Origin: Paenibacillus sp. JCM 10914
GTDB lineage: Bacteria > Bacillota > Bacilli > Paenibacillales > Paenibacillaceae
Assembly (NCBI RefSeq): GCF_001315105.1
Contig: NZ_BAZR01000003.1
Coordinates: 186,001 to 250,000 of the forward strand
Direction of reading: 5' to 3'
DNA: 64,000 nt
The number at the start of each line of letters is the position of its first letter. Position 1 is the first letter of the stretch. Below, in pieces: positions 47,513 through 56,378 of the stretch. The notes under the pieces were generated by a model that saw nothing but the letters and a program-made list of their open reading frames with translations, had not been told where the DNA came from and did not search any database. A program made the position numbers and the translations under genes.

Positions 47513-48400
47513 CTATTCGTTCAACGTGGTTGAATCTCTACCCTCTCTCCGATATTGCCCGGGTGTAAGTCCGGTATTACGTTTAAATACCGTATTAAAC
47601 GAATGAATGTCTTTGTAGCCTACACGTTCGGCAACGACGCTGATTTTGTCGGAAGAATTCCGAAGCAGCTGCCTACTTCTACGAATTCGAACCGATTGCA
47701 GGTAATGATGCCAGCTCTGCCCGGTAAATCGGCGGAAGAGACGCTGGATATGGCGTTCGCTGAAACGGCTGATCTGTGCGAGGTGGGACAACGTCAGCTC
47801 ATGCATGTAATGCTTCTCGACGTATTCAAGCACATCTTGAAAAGTATAATTCTGCGTTTCGGTGCGTTTGCTCTCCGGCAGTTGGAGCGTTGCTCGACTG
47901 AATTCAATAATCAACTGCAGCAGCAGGGCATGGAGGTAATCTTCAGATCCTTCGAGGGACAGCGCATTCTGCTCGTAGAGAGCACGAAATATGAACTCAA
48001 ATCGGTCATTACGGTCGACGGCCGACTCAAATCCGAGAGAACCTTCTTCCATTCGCTTCAAGAAGGCAGTGGTGTCCGGATCAGTCACGAATGCGATCAG
48101 TTTAGGCAGCAGCAGGCTGGAGAAGATGCAATTGTTCACAATTAGCGGTTGCGCTTGGGCCGAGGTTGGCCTGAACACATGTGATACTCCTAGCGGAATA
48201 AAGAAAATATGCCCTTTGCGCACCTTTTGGACCGTATCCTCGATATGATGGAATCCTTCTCCTTCTGCAATGTATGCAATCTCCAGGAAATCATGGTTAT
48301 GATATAGACCCTCGAAATTCTCCATGTTCCGGTTAATATAAACCAATTTGCCGTCATGAAAAAAATGTTCGCCACGATAGGTTTCCATCGGTCGATTCAA
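47513..48400 (-). CDS. AraC-family regulator with cupin sensor domain (RhaS-like)
   Basis: A 295-residue transcription factor. The N-terminal cupin (about 1-140; HNHDFLEIAYIAEGEGFHHI and KGHIFFIPLGVSHVFRP) probably binds a sugar. The C-terminal AraC HTH pair (about 195-290) shows LTLSHLAQISRFSERHIQRLF and ISVVAERVGYKDIHSFNTVFKR. TTG 48400 is preferred because GAGG lies 10 bases upstream; GTG 48407-48409 overlaps it. It is divergent from the GH78 rhamnosidase gene, so it is likely to be its activator, with L-rhamnose or a rhamnoside as signal. Confidence 0.88.
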   Translation of the reverse strand: MNRPMETYRGEHFFHDGKLVYINRNMENFEGLYHNHDFLEIAYIAEGEGFHHIEDTVQKVRKGHIFFIPLGVSHVFRPTSAQAQPLIVNNCIFSSLLLPKLIAFVTDPDTTAFLKRMEEGSLGFESAVDRNDRFEFIFRALYEQNALSLEGSEDYLHALLLQLIIEFSRATLQLPESKRTETQNYTFQDVLEYVEKHYMHELTLSHLAQISRFSERHIQRLFRRFTGQSWHHYLQSVRIRRSRQLLRNSSDKISVVAERVGYKDIHSFNTVFKRNTGLTPGQYRREGRDSTTLNE

Positions 48401-48459
48401 AAGTAGCACACCTCTTTCCCTTATGTCCGATATACCTAATGATATTGTCCATTATACCC

Positions 48460-48497
48460 ATAATATAATTCAATTGTTCTCTTATAATATAGTTGAA
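48460..48497. promoter_or_regulatory. Candidate AraC-type operator, direct repeats before the rhamnosidase gene
   Basis: ATAATATAATTCAA (48460-48473) and ATAATATAGTTGAA (48484-48497) agree at 12 of 14 positions in the same direction, 24 bases apart. They lie in the AraC-GH78 divergent gap. AraC/RhaS proteins usually bind such direct repeats, but the AT-rich sequence also resembles -10 elements. Confidence 0.4.
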
Positions 48498-48572
48498 ATC
48501 ATGAAGTTATTGGGAGCCTGTCAGTATGTCGGGTGATATCGGAAATCAGTATCAGAAAATGGAGGTAATGAT

Positions 48573-51252
48573 ATGGTCAAAGTTACGGATCTGCGATGCG
48601 AGTATAAGTCTAATCCTGTTGGTATAGGCGAGCGGCATCCCAGAATAAGCTGGAAGCTTCAATCGGATGAAAGAGCGGTTTCCCAGTCTGCCTACGAGAT
48701 TGAAGTTGCCGAAGATGATCAATTCGCCAGTCTCATTTGGAGTTCGGGTACAGTAACTTCTTCTCAATCGGTTCATGTCGAGCTGAATGAAGTGGAGGCC
48801 CAGTCTTGTAAGCGTTATTATTATCGGGTGCGCGTAATAAGCCAGGCAGGACAGGAATCAGATTGGTCCGATACGGCGTTCTGGGAAATGGGGATTATGG
48901 CCGGCGAAACTTGGGTCGGAGAATGGATCACAACGCCGAGTTCGCTAATCCCGGAAGCTTCGACCCAACCGCCGTTGCTGCGAAGAGGCTTCCAGATCGA
49001 CTCTGCAATCAAGCAGGCACGAATCTACGCGACGGCACTCGGGCTATACGAATTAGAGCTGAATGGGCAGCGTTGATGATCGGTATTTCACACCGGGCTG
49101 GACCAGTTATAATCACACGATTCAAACGCAAACTTATGATGTTACATCCATGCTGCATCCCGGCAGCAATGCCATCGGGGCATGGCTCGGAAATGGATGG
49201 TACAAAGGAAATCTGGGCTGGGGCGGACAGAAGGAGTATTATGGTGATCGCTTGGCGTTATTGCTTCAGCTCCACGTTACTTATGAGGATGGCAGGGAAG
49301 AGAGGATCGTTACCGATCGGAATTGGCGTTCTTCGCTCGGACCGATCTTGATGTCGGAACTGTATCATGGGGAAATCTATGATGCGAGGTTGGAGATTAA
49401 CGATTTCAGTACAACCGAATACGATGATGCGAATTGGTCAGAAGTAGAGGTGTTGGCGCGCGGTTTTGATACCTTAGTGCCACAGATCAATGAACCAGTA
49501 CGTGCGATTCAGACCGTCAAGCCCGTGGAATGGATTACGACGCCGAAGGGCGAACGCGTAATCGACTTCGGTCAGAATCTGGTTGGCTGGGTCCGGTTCA
49601 GAATCCAGGGTGAAGCAGGTACCACAGTTTCACTTCAGCATGCCGAAGTATTGGATGCGGAGGGGAATTTCTATATCGACAATTTAAGAACCGCGAAGCA
49701 GAGCATTCAGTATACGCTCAAAGGGGATGGTCGTGAGACGTATGAACCACGGTTTACTTTTCAGGGATTTCGATACGTACGAATATCAGGACCTGACGAT
49801 GTACTGAATCAGGCAGAATTCGAAGCGGTCGTCCTGCATTCCGACATGGAGGCGACGGGGGATTTCCAATGCTCGGATCCGCTCATTAATCAGCTTCAGA
49901 GCAATATACGCTGGGGACTCAAAGGTAATTTCCTTGACGTTCCGACCGATTGTCCGCAGCGCGATGAGCGGTTAGGCTGGACCGGGGATGCACAGATGTT
50001 CATCCAAACGGCAGCTTATCTCTCCAATATTGCTCCATTCTTCACCAAATGGCTTGGCGATGTGGGGGCAGATCAAAGATCTGACGGGGCTGTCCCTCAC
50101 GTAGTCCCACATGTTCTCGGCGAGGGGGAGTACGGATCAGCCGCTTGGGGAGATGCGGCTGTTATCTGCCCCTGGACGTTATATGTGAGTTATGGAGATA
50201 CTCGCATCCTGGAAAGACAATACGAGAGTATGAAGCGTTGGGTTGGCTATATTCGTGGTCAAGGGGAGCAGGAATATTTGTGGAATACGGGCTTTCACTT
50301 CGGTGATTGGCTCGGTCTGGACGCCAAATCCGGTGATTACGTGGGTGCAACAGAGCGTGATTTCATCGCATCGGCGTACTATGCTTATTCGGTTGATTTG
50401 GTCCATCGTACCGCGCTTGTTCTTGGTCAGGAGCAGGATGCACAGCATTACGCAGAGCTAAAACAAAATGTAATTGAAGCGTTCCGTGAAGAATTCGTCA
50501 CGCCATCCGGTCGACTTGCGGCTTCTACGCAGACTGCTCACGTATTGGCGATAATGTTCGATCTGCTGAATGAACAGGCTGAGCAGCGCACAGCTAAACG
50601 ATTGAGTCGTCTGCTCGAAGAGAGCAATCATCACCTGACGACTGGTTTTGTAGGCACGCCTTATATCAGTCATGCCCTGAGCAAACATGGATTGCATGAA
50701 GCCGCATATAAACTCCTTTTCCAACAGGACTTCCCGTCTTGGCTGTATCCGGTCACCAAAGGAGCCACGACCATCTGGGAACATTGGGATGGCATTAAGG
50801 AGGATGGCAGCTTCTGGAGCAAAGACATGAACTCGTTTAATCATTATGCTTATGGAGCAATCGGAGATTGGTTATATCGTACGGTTGCGGGTATTCAGCC
50901 TATCGAGCGCTCCCCTGGTTATAAACATATGGTTATTGCTCCCGTGCCTAAAGAACAATTGACTTGGGCTGAGGGCAAGCTTGAGACAATGTACGGGAAG
51001 ATCCGCTCCTACTGGAGTTATGGTTCAGATGGCGTATTGAAGCTAGAGATAACGATTCCCGCTAATACGACGGCAGAGATCCGGCTGCCAGGAGTTGCGT
51101 CGATATCCGGTGTTACGGAGAATGGAAATCCACTCAGCGAAGCCATCGGCATTACTGACATTCAGAACACGGGGGCTGAGGTCGTCCTGCAAGTTGGTTC
51201 TGGTTCGTACACGTTCAGTTACCAATACCTCAAGCAATTAATTGGGGTCTGA
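48573..51252 (+). CDS. GH78 alpha-L-rhamnosidase, frameshifted
   Basis: About 893 residues once repaired. The N-terminal region (1-170; YEIEVAEDDQFASLIWSSG) is the Bac_rhamnosid_N/fibronectin-like part. A beta-sandwich follows (PGWTSYNHTIQTQTYDVTS; LGNGWYKGNLGWGG), then the (alpha/alpha)6 catalytic barrel with VPTDCPQRDERLGWTGDAQM (catalytic acid) and TTIWEHWDGI (base), and a C-terminal sandwich. The frame shifts at 49070-49078: two bases are needed, for example a lost GT, to join LNGQR to VDDRYFTPGW. There is no signal peptide, so it hydrolyses imported or intracellular rhamnosides. GGAGG precedes ATG 48573. Confidence 0.9.
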
Positions 51253-51349
51253 TCTGACTTCAAAACATACAGTGTACACGCTCTAACGAGTGAGTAAGGG
51301 GCTTCTCCTGTTCATTTGTCGAAATAACTGCTTGTATCCTGGTCTAATC

Positions 51350-51393
51350 AGCATAGTCATCCAATACAATGATTGGGTGATTATGCTTTTTTT
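51350..51393 (+). terminator. Terminator of the rhamnosidase gene
   Basis: GCATAGTCATCCAAT pairs with ATTGGGTGATTATGC across ACAATG and is followed by eight T residues. Confidence 0.9.
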
Positions 51394-51469
51394 CGTGTCT
51401 TCATCGTCACCATTATGGGCGAATGCACATAGGATAGAGGGTGATCTAAGGGGAAGCGAGGGGAAAGCT

Positions 51470-51895
51470 GTGGCAGTCATTAAAACAAACTCAAGTGATG
51501 TCGATCTTCTGGCAAGATTGCTCCGTGCGGAGGCGGAAGGCGAGGGTGAACTGGGCATGCTGATGGTCGGCAATGTCGGAGTTAACCGGGTTCTATCCAG
51601 TTGCTTAGATTTTATGAATATTCGCAATATTAACGATATGGTATTTCAAAGTCCCGGTGGATTTGAGGCGACACAGAAGGGTTATTTCTACCAAAGAGCC
51701 AGGGAAGCGGATAAACGGCTTGCAGAGCGGGTGATCAACGGTGAGCGCACATGGCCTGCGACGAATGCGTTGTGGTTCTTCCGTCCTTCTGGAGGCTGCC
51801 CGGGGACATGGTACGATCAGCAGAATACCGGACGGTTCAAAGCACATTGTTTCTTCGCTCCGACGTATGACGATTGTCCGTTAGTTTATTATTGA
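51470..51895 (+). CDS. cwlJ: Spore cortex-lytic hydrolase CwlJ
   Basis: A 141-residue hydrolase of the SleB/CwlJ family that degrades cortex peptidoglycan at germination. The catalytic glutamate region is LLARLLRAEAEGEGELGMLMVGNVGVNR, followed by NALWFFRPSGGCPGTWYDQ. GTG 51470 follows GCGAGGGGAAAG. The upstream in-frame part lies across the terminator region and is not coding. CwlJ has no signal peptide and sits in the spore coat, where it depends on GerQ, encoded next. Confidence 0.9.
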   Translation: MAVIKTNSSDVDLLARLLRAEAEGEGELGMLMVGNVGVNRVLSSCLDFMNIRNINDMVFQSPGGFEATQKGYFYQRAREADKRLAERVINGERTWPATNALWFFRPSGGCPGTWYDQQNTGRFKAHCFFAPTYDDCPLVYY

Positions 51896-51914
51896 TTCAC
51901 CCTATATACTGCCT

Positions 51915-51926
51915 GCCAATATTGGC
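51915..51926. promoter_or_regulatory. Perfect 12-base palindrome between cwlJ and gerQ
   Basis: GCCAATATTGGC is fully self-complementary and is flanked by CCT and GGG. It may be an operator or a small mRNA hairpin 30 bases before the gerQ start. Confidence 0.3.
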
Positions 51927-51955
51927 GGGGATATCATTATAAGGAGGAAATACTT

Positions 51956-52390
51956 ATGTATAATCAAGGTGTGCCCCCGGTGAACTTTATGAATGGAGTG
52001 GGGTATCCGCAGGTTCCTTTCCGTGGAAACGCCGGCTACACAGCGAATGTTCCGCCGCAAGTACCAAGCGGCAGTCCCATTACGCCAGGAGGAACGGTCC
52101 TACCAGCACCGCCGCAATTCGAGCAATCCTACATCGAGAATATTTTGCGTCTGAACCTCGGGCATCAAGCTACTTTTTACATGACCTATGAGAACAACTC
52201 CCAGTGGAATGCAAAAGTGTTTACAGGGACGATCGAGGCTGCGGGTCGCGATCATATCATCATCAGCGAAAAATCTACGGGACGTCGCGTAATCCTGCTC
52301 ATGGTGAACCTCGATTATGTTGTATTCGATCAGCCGCTGCATTATCAATATCCAGGCGTCGTTGGTAATCCACCTCCAACCGCCAGATAA
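51956..52390 (+). CDS. gerQ: Spore coat protein GerQ
   Basis: A 144-residue spore-coat protein needed for CwlJ localisation and calcium-dipicolinate germination; in B. subtilis it is cross-linked by transglutaminase Tgl. The N-terminal 55 residues are rich in Pro, Gly and Asn. The core QSYIENILRLNLGHQATFYM, TIEAAGRDHIIISEKSTGRR and LLMVNLDYVVFDQPLHYQYP matches GerQ throughout. AAGGAGG precedes the ATG. It forms a two-gene unit with cwlJ, an arrangement conserved in Bacillales. Confidence 0.94.
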   Translation: MYNQGVPPVNFMNGVGYPQVPFRGNAGYTANVPPQVPSGSPITPGGTVLPAPPQFEQSYIENILRLNLGHQATFYMTYENNSQWNAKVFTGTIEAAGRDHIIISEKSTGRRVILLMVNLDYVVFDQPLHYQYPGVVGNPPPTAR

Positions 52391-52404
52391 TACACCAGAA
52401 TGTG

Positions 52405-52442
52405 CGAACCTCCGTCTACTGTATAGTAGATGGAGGTTCTTC
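52405..52442 (+). terminator. Terminator of the cwlJ-gerQ unit
   Basis: GAACCTCCGTCTACT pairs with AGTAGATGGAGGTTC around GTAT and ends in TT only; its position supports termination. Confidence 0.8.
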
Positions 52443-52805
52443 AGCATGAAATGGATGCAAGCAGTGGCTATGAAACTATAAGAAGGCCCTTTTTCATAAC
52501 GAATTTGCATGGTTATTCATAGAATGTACCATTCCCTCGGAAAAGGGTGCTTCCGGGCGAGAATCAAATTATAACGCCTAACAAGGCGTATTCCTGTCAT
52601 AAGACAAAGTTTGACTGTGTAACGTAGTATTATATAATTACTTATATAGCTTGTATACGACGGAATAAGATAAGGAGATGAGCCCATTGGGAAGTTGATG
52701 CGTTCTCGGAACACGCTGTTATGCTTGATGGCACCACACATTTTTAATAACCGAAGGAGGTGTTCCTATTCGTCATAGCACCTCGTATGGCGGGTAGGAG
52801 AACGA
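52443..52805. other. Long leader region before the CNNM/CorC-type gene
   Basis: About 360 bases without a convincing gene. A short frame from ATG 52697 would encode only 26 residues. The last 60 bases hold GAGGTG/CACCTC (52757-52785), a stem shortly upstream of the ribosome site GTAGGAG. No M-box consensus was recognised. Confidence 0.45.
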
Positions 52806-54134
52806 TTGAGTGACCCCTTACCGAGTTTGATAAGCTTGGCCTTGGTATTGTTGTTAGTCCTGTTGAATGGGTTCTTTGTATCGGCTGAAATTGCTTTCGT
52901 GAAAGTGAAGAGCAGTCGAATCGATGCTCTGGTTGAAGAAGGGCACCGCTCGGCAAAATATGCACAAAACATACTGCGGAATCTGGATGGGTATTTGTCT
53001 GCATGCCAGTTCGGCATTACGATCGTATCCATCGGTCTTGGATGGATCGGCGAGAGGGCGATATCCTCTACCATTACCCCATGGTTCGCAGGAATGGGCT
53101 GGAGCGATTCGGCGATTCATACGGTTTCGCTAGTGATTGCGTTTGTACTGATTGCCATAATGCATATTGTGTTCGGTGCACTGGCGCCGAAGACGGTCGC
53201 CGTGCGCAAGGCGGAACGCATTACCTTGCTCTCCGCAGGACCGCTTAGTGTATTTTATAAAATCATCTTTCCGCTTATCTGGTTCGTGAATGGCCTGTCG
53301 AACAACTTGCTGCGCCTGTTCCGGATGAAGCCGGTGGTGGAACGCAACGTTCATACGGAGGAAGAGATCAGGGACATGATGAAAGAGAGCAGCGAAATCG
53401 GTCTGATCAACAACGAAGAAATGACGATGGTCGATAATATATTCGAATTTGCAGATACGACGGCTCGGGAGATCATGATTCCAAGAACCGAGATCATCTG
53501 CCTGTACAATAACCTGTCCTTGGAAGAGAACATGAGCATTGCCAGTGAAGGAACGCGAACGCGGTATCCTGTCTGCGATGAAGACAAGGACCATATTATT
53601 GGATTCATTCATATTAAGGACTTGATGCGAGGCATGGCTCACGATTATCTGTCATTAATCCGGCCAATTATTGCGGTTCCCGAGTCCATCAAGATTAGTG
53701 AGCTGCTGCGCCGCATGCAGCGGAGTAAGACGCAAATCGCGATTCTCATCGACGAGTATGGCGGTACTTCCGGGTTGGTGACGTTAGAGGACATCATGGA
53801 AGAAATCGTCGGCGAAATTCAAGATGAGTTTGACGAAGAGCGGCCAGGAATCGAGCAGGTGGGGGAGGATGAGTACTCCATCGATGGATTGATGCTGATT
53901 GACGAAATTAATGGTCAGTTTGGCCTGAACGTGGATACAGAAGACTATGATACCATCGGCGGATGGCTCTCCTCACGCCTGGAAGTGCTGCTCCCGCACA
54001 AAGGTCAGTCGGTTATATATGAAGACTACCTATTCGTAATTGAGGAAACCGAGAATAAACGGATCTCTCGGATCCGTCTAGTGAAGCAGCAGCCATATCA
54101 GATGCCTTTGTTTCATGAAGAAGCAGGCGCTTAA
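52806..54134 (+). CDS. CNNM/CorC-type hemolysin-family membrane protein
   Basis: A 442-residue protein. The N-terminal DUF21/CNNM domain has about four helices (residues 5-30, 65-85, 100-125, 133-155). It is followed by paired CBS domains (about 210-335; MIPRTEIICLYNNLSLEENM, GFIHIKDLM, TSGLVTLEDIMEEIVGEIQDEFDEE) and a CorC_HlyC C-terminal domain (about 345-430; DYDTIGGWLSSRLEVLLPHKG). This is the full set for Mg2+/Co2+ efflux or magnesium homeostasis proteins such as YugS, YhdP and YrkA. TTG 52806 follows GTAGGAG. The long leader suggests it is regulated. Confidence 0.9.
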   Translation: MSDPLPSLISLALVLLLVLLNGFFVSAEIAFVKVKSSRIDALVEEGHRSAKYAQNILRNLDGYLSACQFGITIVSIGLGWIGERAISSTITPWFAGMGWSDSAIHTVSLVIAFVLIAIMHIVFGALAPKTVAVRKAERITLLSAGPLSVFYKIIFPLIWFVNGLSNNLLRLFRMKPVVERNVHTEEEIRDMMKESSEIGLINNEEMTMVDNIFEFADTTAREIMIPRTEIICLYNNLSLEENMSIASEGTRTRYPVCDEDKDHIIGFIHIKDLMRGMAHDYLSLIRPIIAVPESIKISELLRRMQRSKTQIAILIDEYGGTSGLVTLEDIMEEIVGEIQDEFDEERPGIEQVGEDEYSIDGLMLIDEINGQFGLNVDTEDYDTIGGWLSSRLEVLLPHKGQSVIYEDYLFVIEETENKRISRIRLVKQQPYQMPLFHEEAGA

Positions 54135-54145
54135 ACTGGATACTG

Positions 54146-54183
54146 AAAGAAGCAGTGACATTTCATGTCGCTGTTTCTTTTTA
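54146..54183 (+). terminator. Terminator of the CNNM/CorC-type gene
   Basis: AAAGAAGCAGTGACAT pairs with ATGTCGCTGTTTCTTT around TTC and continues into T residues. Confidence 0.9.
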
Positions 54184-54301
54184 TTTGCAGAAAAGTTGCG
54201 AAAACTATAACATTTCGAGAACTTTTAGATACTTATTCGTCAAATCTGCATGTTAATATATGGTTGTGCAATCGACAAATTTAGGAGAGAAAGGTGATAT
54301 C

Positions 54302-54799
54302 ATGTCATTTATCGACAGATCCAAACGCATTTTATCCGCACTTATCATCAGCTTTCTTGTCAGTCTTACCGTGTTCGGCCAAGCCCACGCCGATACGGCA
54401 CAACAGTGGGAGCCGGGAGCCCTTACGCCGCCGCCTCCGGTTGAACATAACCTGAATGTGGAGCAGTCATTAGTCGCGAATAAGTATCTTTATACTTTTA
54501 TTTCAAAGATTTCAAGAGCAAGCAATACGCAAGCAAATATACAAGGAACCACCAACGCCACCCAAACCGTTGATTCGATCGGTATCAATTACATATTACA
54601 GCGTTGGACGGGTTCCGCATGGGTGGATGCAGGCAGCGCCTATGATTTAGGCAACAATCGTTCCACATTAGTTGGAAACAAAAATTTTAGTATCCAAGCC
54701 GGATACTATTATCGGGGTAAAACGACTCACTGGGTTAACGAAAGTGGTACGTACGAAGAAGGGACCTATTATACGGATTCTATGTTGATGGGCTCATAA
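54302..54799 (+). CDS. Small secreted protein, DUF6147-like
   Basis: A 165-residue exported protein. The start at 54302 is chosen for the AGGAGAGAAAGGTG site; the frame opens 14 codons upstream without one. A signal peptide (RILSALIISFLVSLTVFGQAHA, cut near ADTA) precedes a Pro-rich stretch (PGALTPPPPVEHN) and a beta-rich domain (YILQRWTGSAWVDAGSAY, GYYYRGKTTHWVNESGTYEE). It resembles the DUF6147 family of Bacilli, whose function is unknown. It stands alone, converging on the decayed end of the anti-sigma-like array. Confidence 0.65.
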   Translation: MSFIDRSKRILSALIISFLVSLTVFGQAHADTAQQWEPGALTPPPPVEHNLNVEQSLVANKYLYTFISKISRASNTQANIQGTTNATQTVDSIGINYILQRWTGSAWVDAGSAYDLGNNRSTLVGNKNFSIQAGYYYRGKTTHWVNESGTYEEGTYYTDSMLMGS

Positions 54800-54817
54800 T
54801 GTTAAATTTTGATGAAA

Positions 54818-54855
54818 GGGCTGTCCAATCTTCTGGGCAGCCCCTTCGTGTTTCT
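54818..54855 (+). terminator. Terminator of the small secreted protein gene
   Basis: GGGCTGTCCA pairs with TGGGCAGCCC and is followed by CTTCGTGTTTCTTTC. Confidence 0.78.
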
Positions 54856-55038
54856 TTCGGTCAACAGATCCTTTGTTTCGTATATGATCATTAAGGCTGC
54901 AAATGTACAGGCTTTTAACTAAATGAAGGGCTATATCGGACGAATAAGTGATAAAACCAGCATATACGCATCTTTTAACGTAAAACGGACAGAGCGTGTC
55001 TTTGGAAATTAGCCGAGGTGGAAACGATAATCATGAAG

Positions 55039-55383
55039 TTATTTAATATGGTTAGCCATCTTGATTAATTCTTCTCTTGATAATAGACCAGAGATATATA
55101 CGACCATTTGATCGTTATCGTAAAGAAAGTCTATACCTTTATCCTTAAGTTTGCCTTGGTCCCATTTTTTAGAATAACCGAATCAATGACTTCTCCGCCG
55201 ATTCCAAAACGTTTATTATCATTTAGTCCTACATAACCTACAAATAAATAGTTACCGTTGTTGTTTTTGTAGTGAACGTCCAGTTGATCAAATTTGGGAT
55301 TTTCCTCAGTTACAAGAGCATACGCTTCCATAAAAGTGTAACCGTCTGGTACATACTGTATTTCTGGTATATAAATTCCTACT
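55039..55383 (-). pseudogene. Decayed C-terminal DUF4367 domain of an anti-sigma-like paralogue
   Basis: Reading leftward, IYIPEIQYVPDGYTFMEAYA, then LVTEENPKFDQ, aligns without gaps to the C-terminal domain of the intact paralogue at 55485. After a one-base shift (about 55140) the rest follows, GIDFLYDNDQMVVYIS, then REELIKMANHIK and a stop at 55039. The N-terminal cytoplasmic region, transmembrane segment and linker are absent, and there is no start codon with a ribosome site. It is a remnant of a further tandem copy. Confidence 0.75.
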
Positions 55384-55475
55384 CTATTTCATACACTTTG
55401 CAGTAATAATCATTTCGCCGTTCCTTAATGCTCTGCTCATCATGCTAGCTCTCGAATATAGACGGTGTACCCTTG
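55384..55475 (-). pseudogene. Short tail remnant of another anti-sigma-like paralogue
   Basis: Reading leftward, GYTVYIREL and, after stop codons, EMIITAKCMK followed by TAG match the GKTVYIRE and EMLKIAEHMK ends of the intact paralogues. The central strand is lost. It directly abuts the 55039-55383 remnant, as expected for consecutive array copies that have collapsed by deletion. Confidence 0.5.
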
Positions 55476-55484
55476 TAGAAGGAA

Positions 55485-56318
55485 TTACTTAATATGGTTG
55501 GCTACCGTAATTAATTCTTCTCTTGGTAATGGGCCGATATGCACAACTATCTGGTCATTATCATAGAGAAAATCGATTCCTCCACCTTCTCTTATGTTAG
55601 CCTTTGTACCATTCTCTAAGACAATCGAATCAATGACATTGCGACCAATTCCTAGTCTCGAGTCTGGACTTAATCCAATAAATCCGATATATAAAAATTT
55701 TTCATCGCTGTTCTTATAAAGAAGAGTGATATGATCAAATCTGGGGTTATCTTCCGTTACTAGTGAGTAAGCTTCAACGAAAGTATAGTCTTCTGGAATA
55801 TATTGAACTTCGGGAATATAAATTAGAGATCGTTTTCTGGATTCCGTCAATGATTCATCCTTATCGATAAATTCAATGTTCTTAATGTCAATAACTTCTG
55901 CTGGTGGAAATTCAGGATCAGGTCCAGCCTCATGGTTTGGAGGTGGAGGCGTTAGAGCCACCTTATTATCCGGAGATTTTTTGTTGAGAACTTGACCAAC
56001 AACACTATTTCCCCAATCCTTGATCTCCTGATAGACCGGCGTTACGGCCTGGGTTGTGGTCAAAGGGGAGAACAGGACGGCACCGAGAGCCATGGAAACC
56101 GCGATCACGCAGGCAATCTGGAAATGATATTTGCGTTGCTTGCGTTTTTTCATCTGATTTAACTGTTGTTTCAATTGCTGCCAGGATTGCTGCTTTGATT
56201 CATCGTTCAGAGGGGAAGAGGAGCGAGAAGCTGATTGATCGAAGGCTTCGTTGAAGTTATCTTCAAACGACTGATCATCATGCTCATTCATTTCATCATC
56301 GTGTCTTCGGCTACTCAT
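55485..56318 (-). CDS. Anti-sigma-like membrane protein with DUF4367 domain, paralogue 3
   Basis: A 277-residue single-pass membrane protein. The acidic N-terminal cytoplasmic part (about 1-75) has EAFDQSASRSSSPLNDESKQ and QSWQQLKQQLNQMKKRKQRK. The helix (about 76-98) is QIACVIAVSMALGAVLFSP. Outside come TQAVTPVYQEIKDWGNSVVG, a Pro-rich linker (TPPPPNHEAGPDP) and a DUF4367-like sensor (about 175-277) ending LYDNDQIVVHIGPLPREELI. ATG 56318 follows GGGGGGTG; GTG 56327 is less likely. DUF4367 proteins are commonly encoded next to sigma factors and act as anti-sigma or sensor proteins. It is paralogous to the two genes upstream. Confidence 0.85.
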   Translation of the reverse strand: MSSRRHDDEMNEHDDQSFEDNFNEAFDQSASRSSSPLNDESKQQSWQQLKQQLNQMKKRKQRKYHFQIACVIAVSMALGAVLFSPLTTTQAVTPVYQEIKDWGNSVVGQVLNKKSPDNKVALTPPPPNHEAGPDPEFPPAEVIDIKNIEFIDKDESLTESRKRSLIYIPEVQYIPEDYTFVEAYSLVTEDNPRFDHITLLYKNSDEKFLYIGFIGLSPDSRLGIGRNVIDSIVLENGTKANIREGGGIDFLYDNDQIVVHIGPLPREELITVANHIK

Positions 56319-56378
56319 CCCATTCACCCCCCGTTCTCAGTAATTCATAATTTACAGCAGTTTATGTCAGATATTAAT

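Noticed and set aside
47555..48145. 196-codon plus-strand frame opposite the AraC/cupin regulator
   Set aside because: It is antisense to clear AraC HTH motifs and shows no family signal.
52443..52805. M-box magnesium riboswitch before the CNNM/CorC-type gene
   Set aside because: The expected conserved M-box segments could not be found by eye; the leader is reported without a class.
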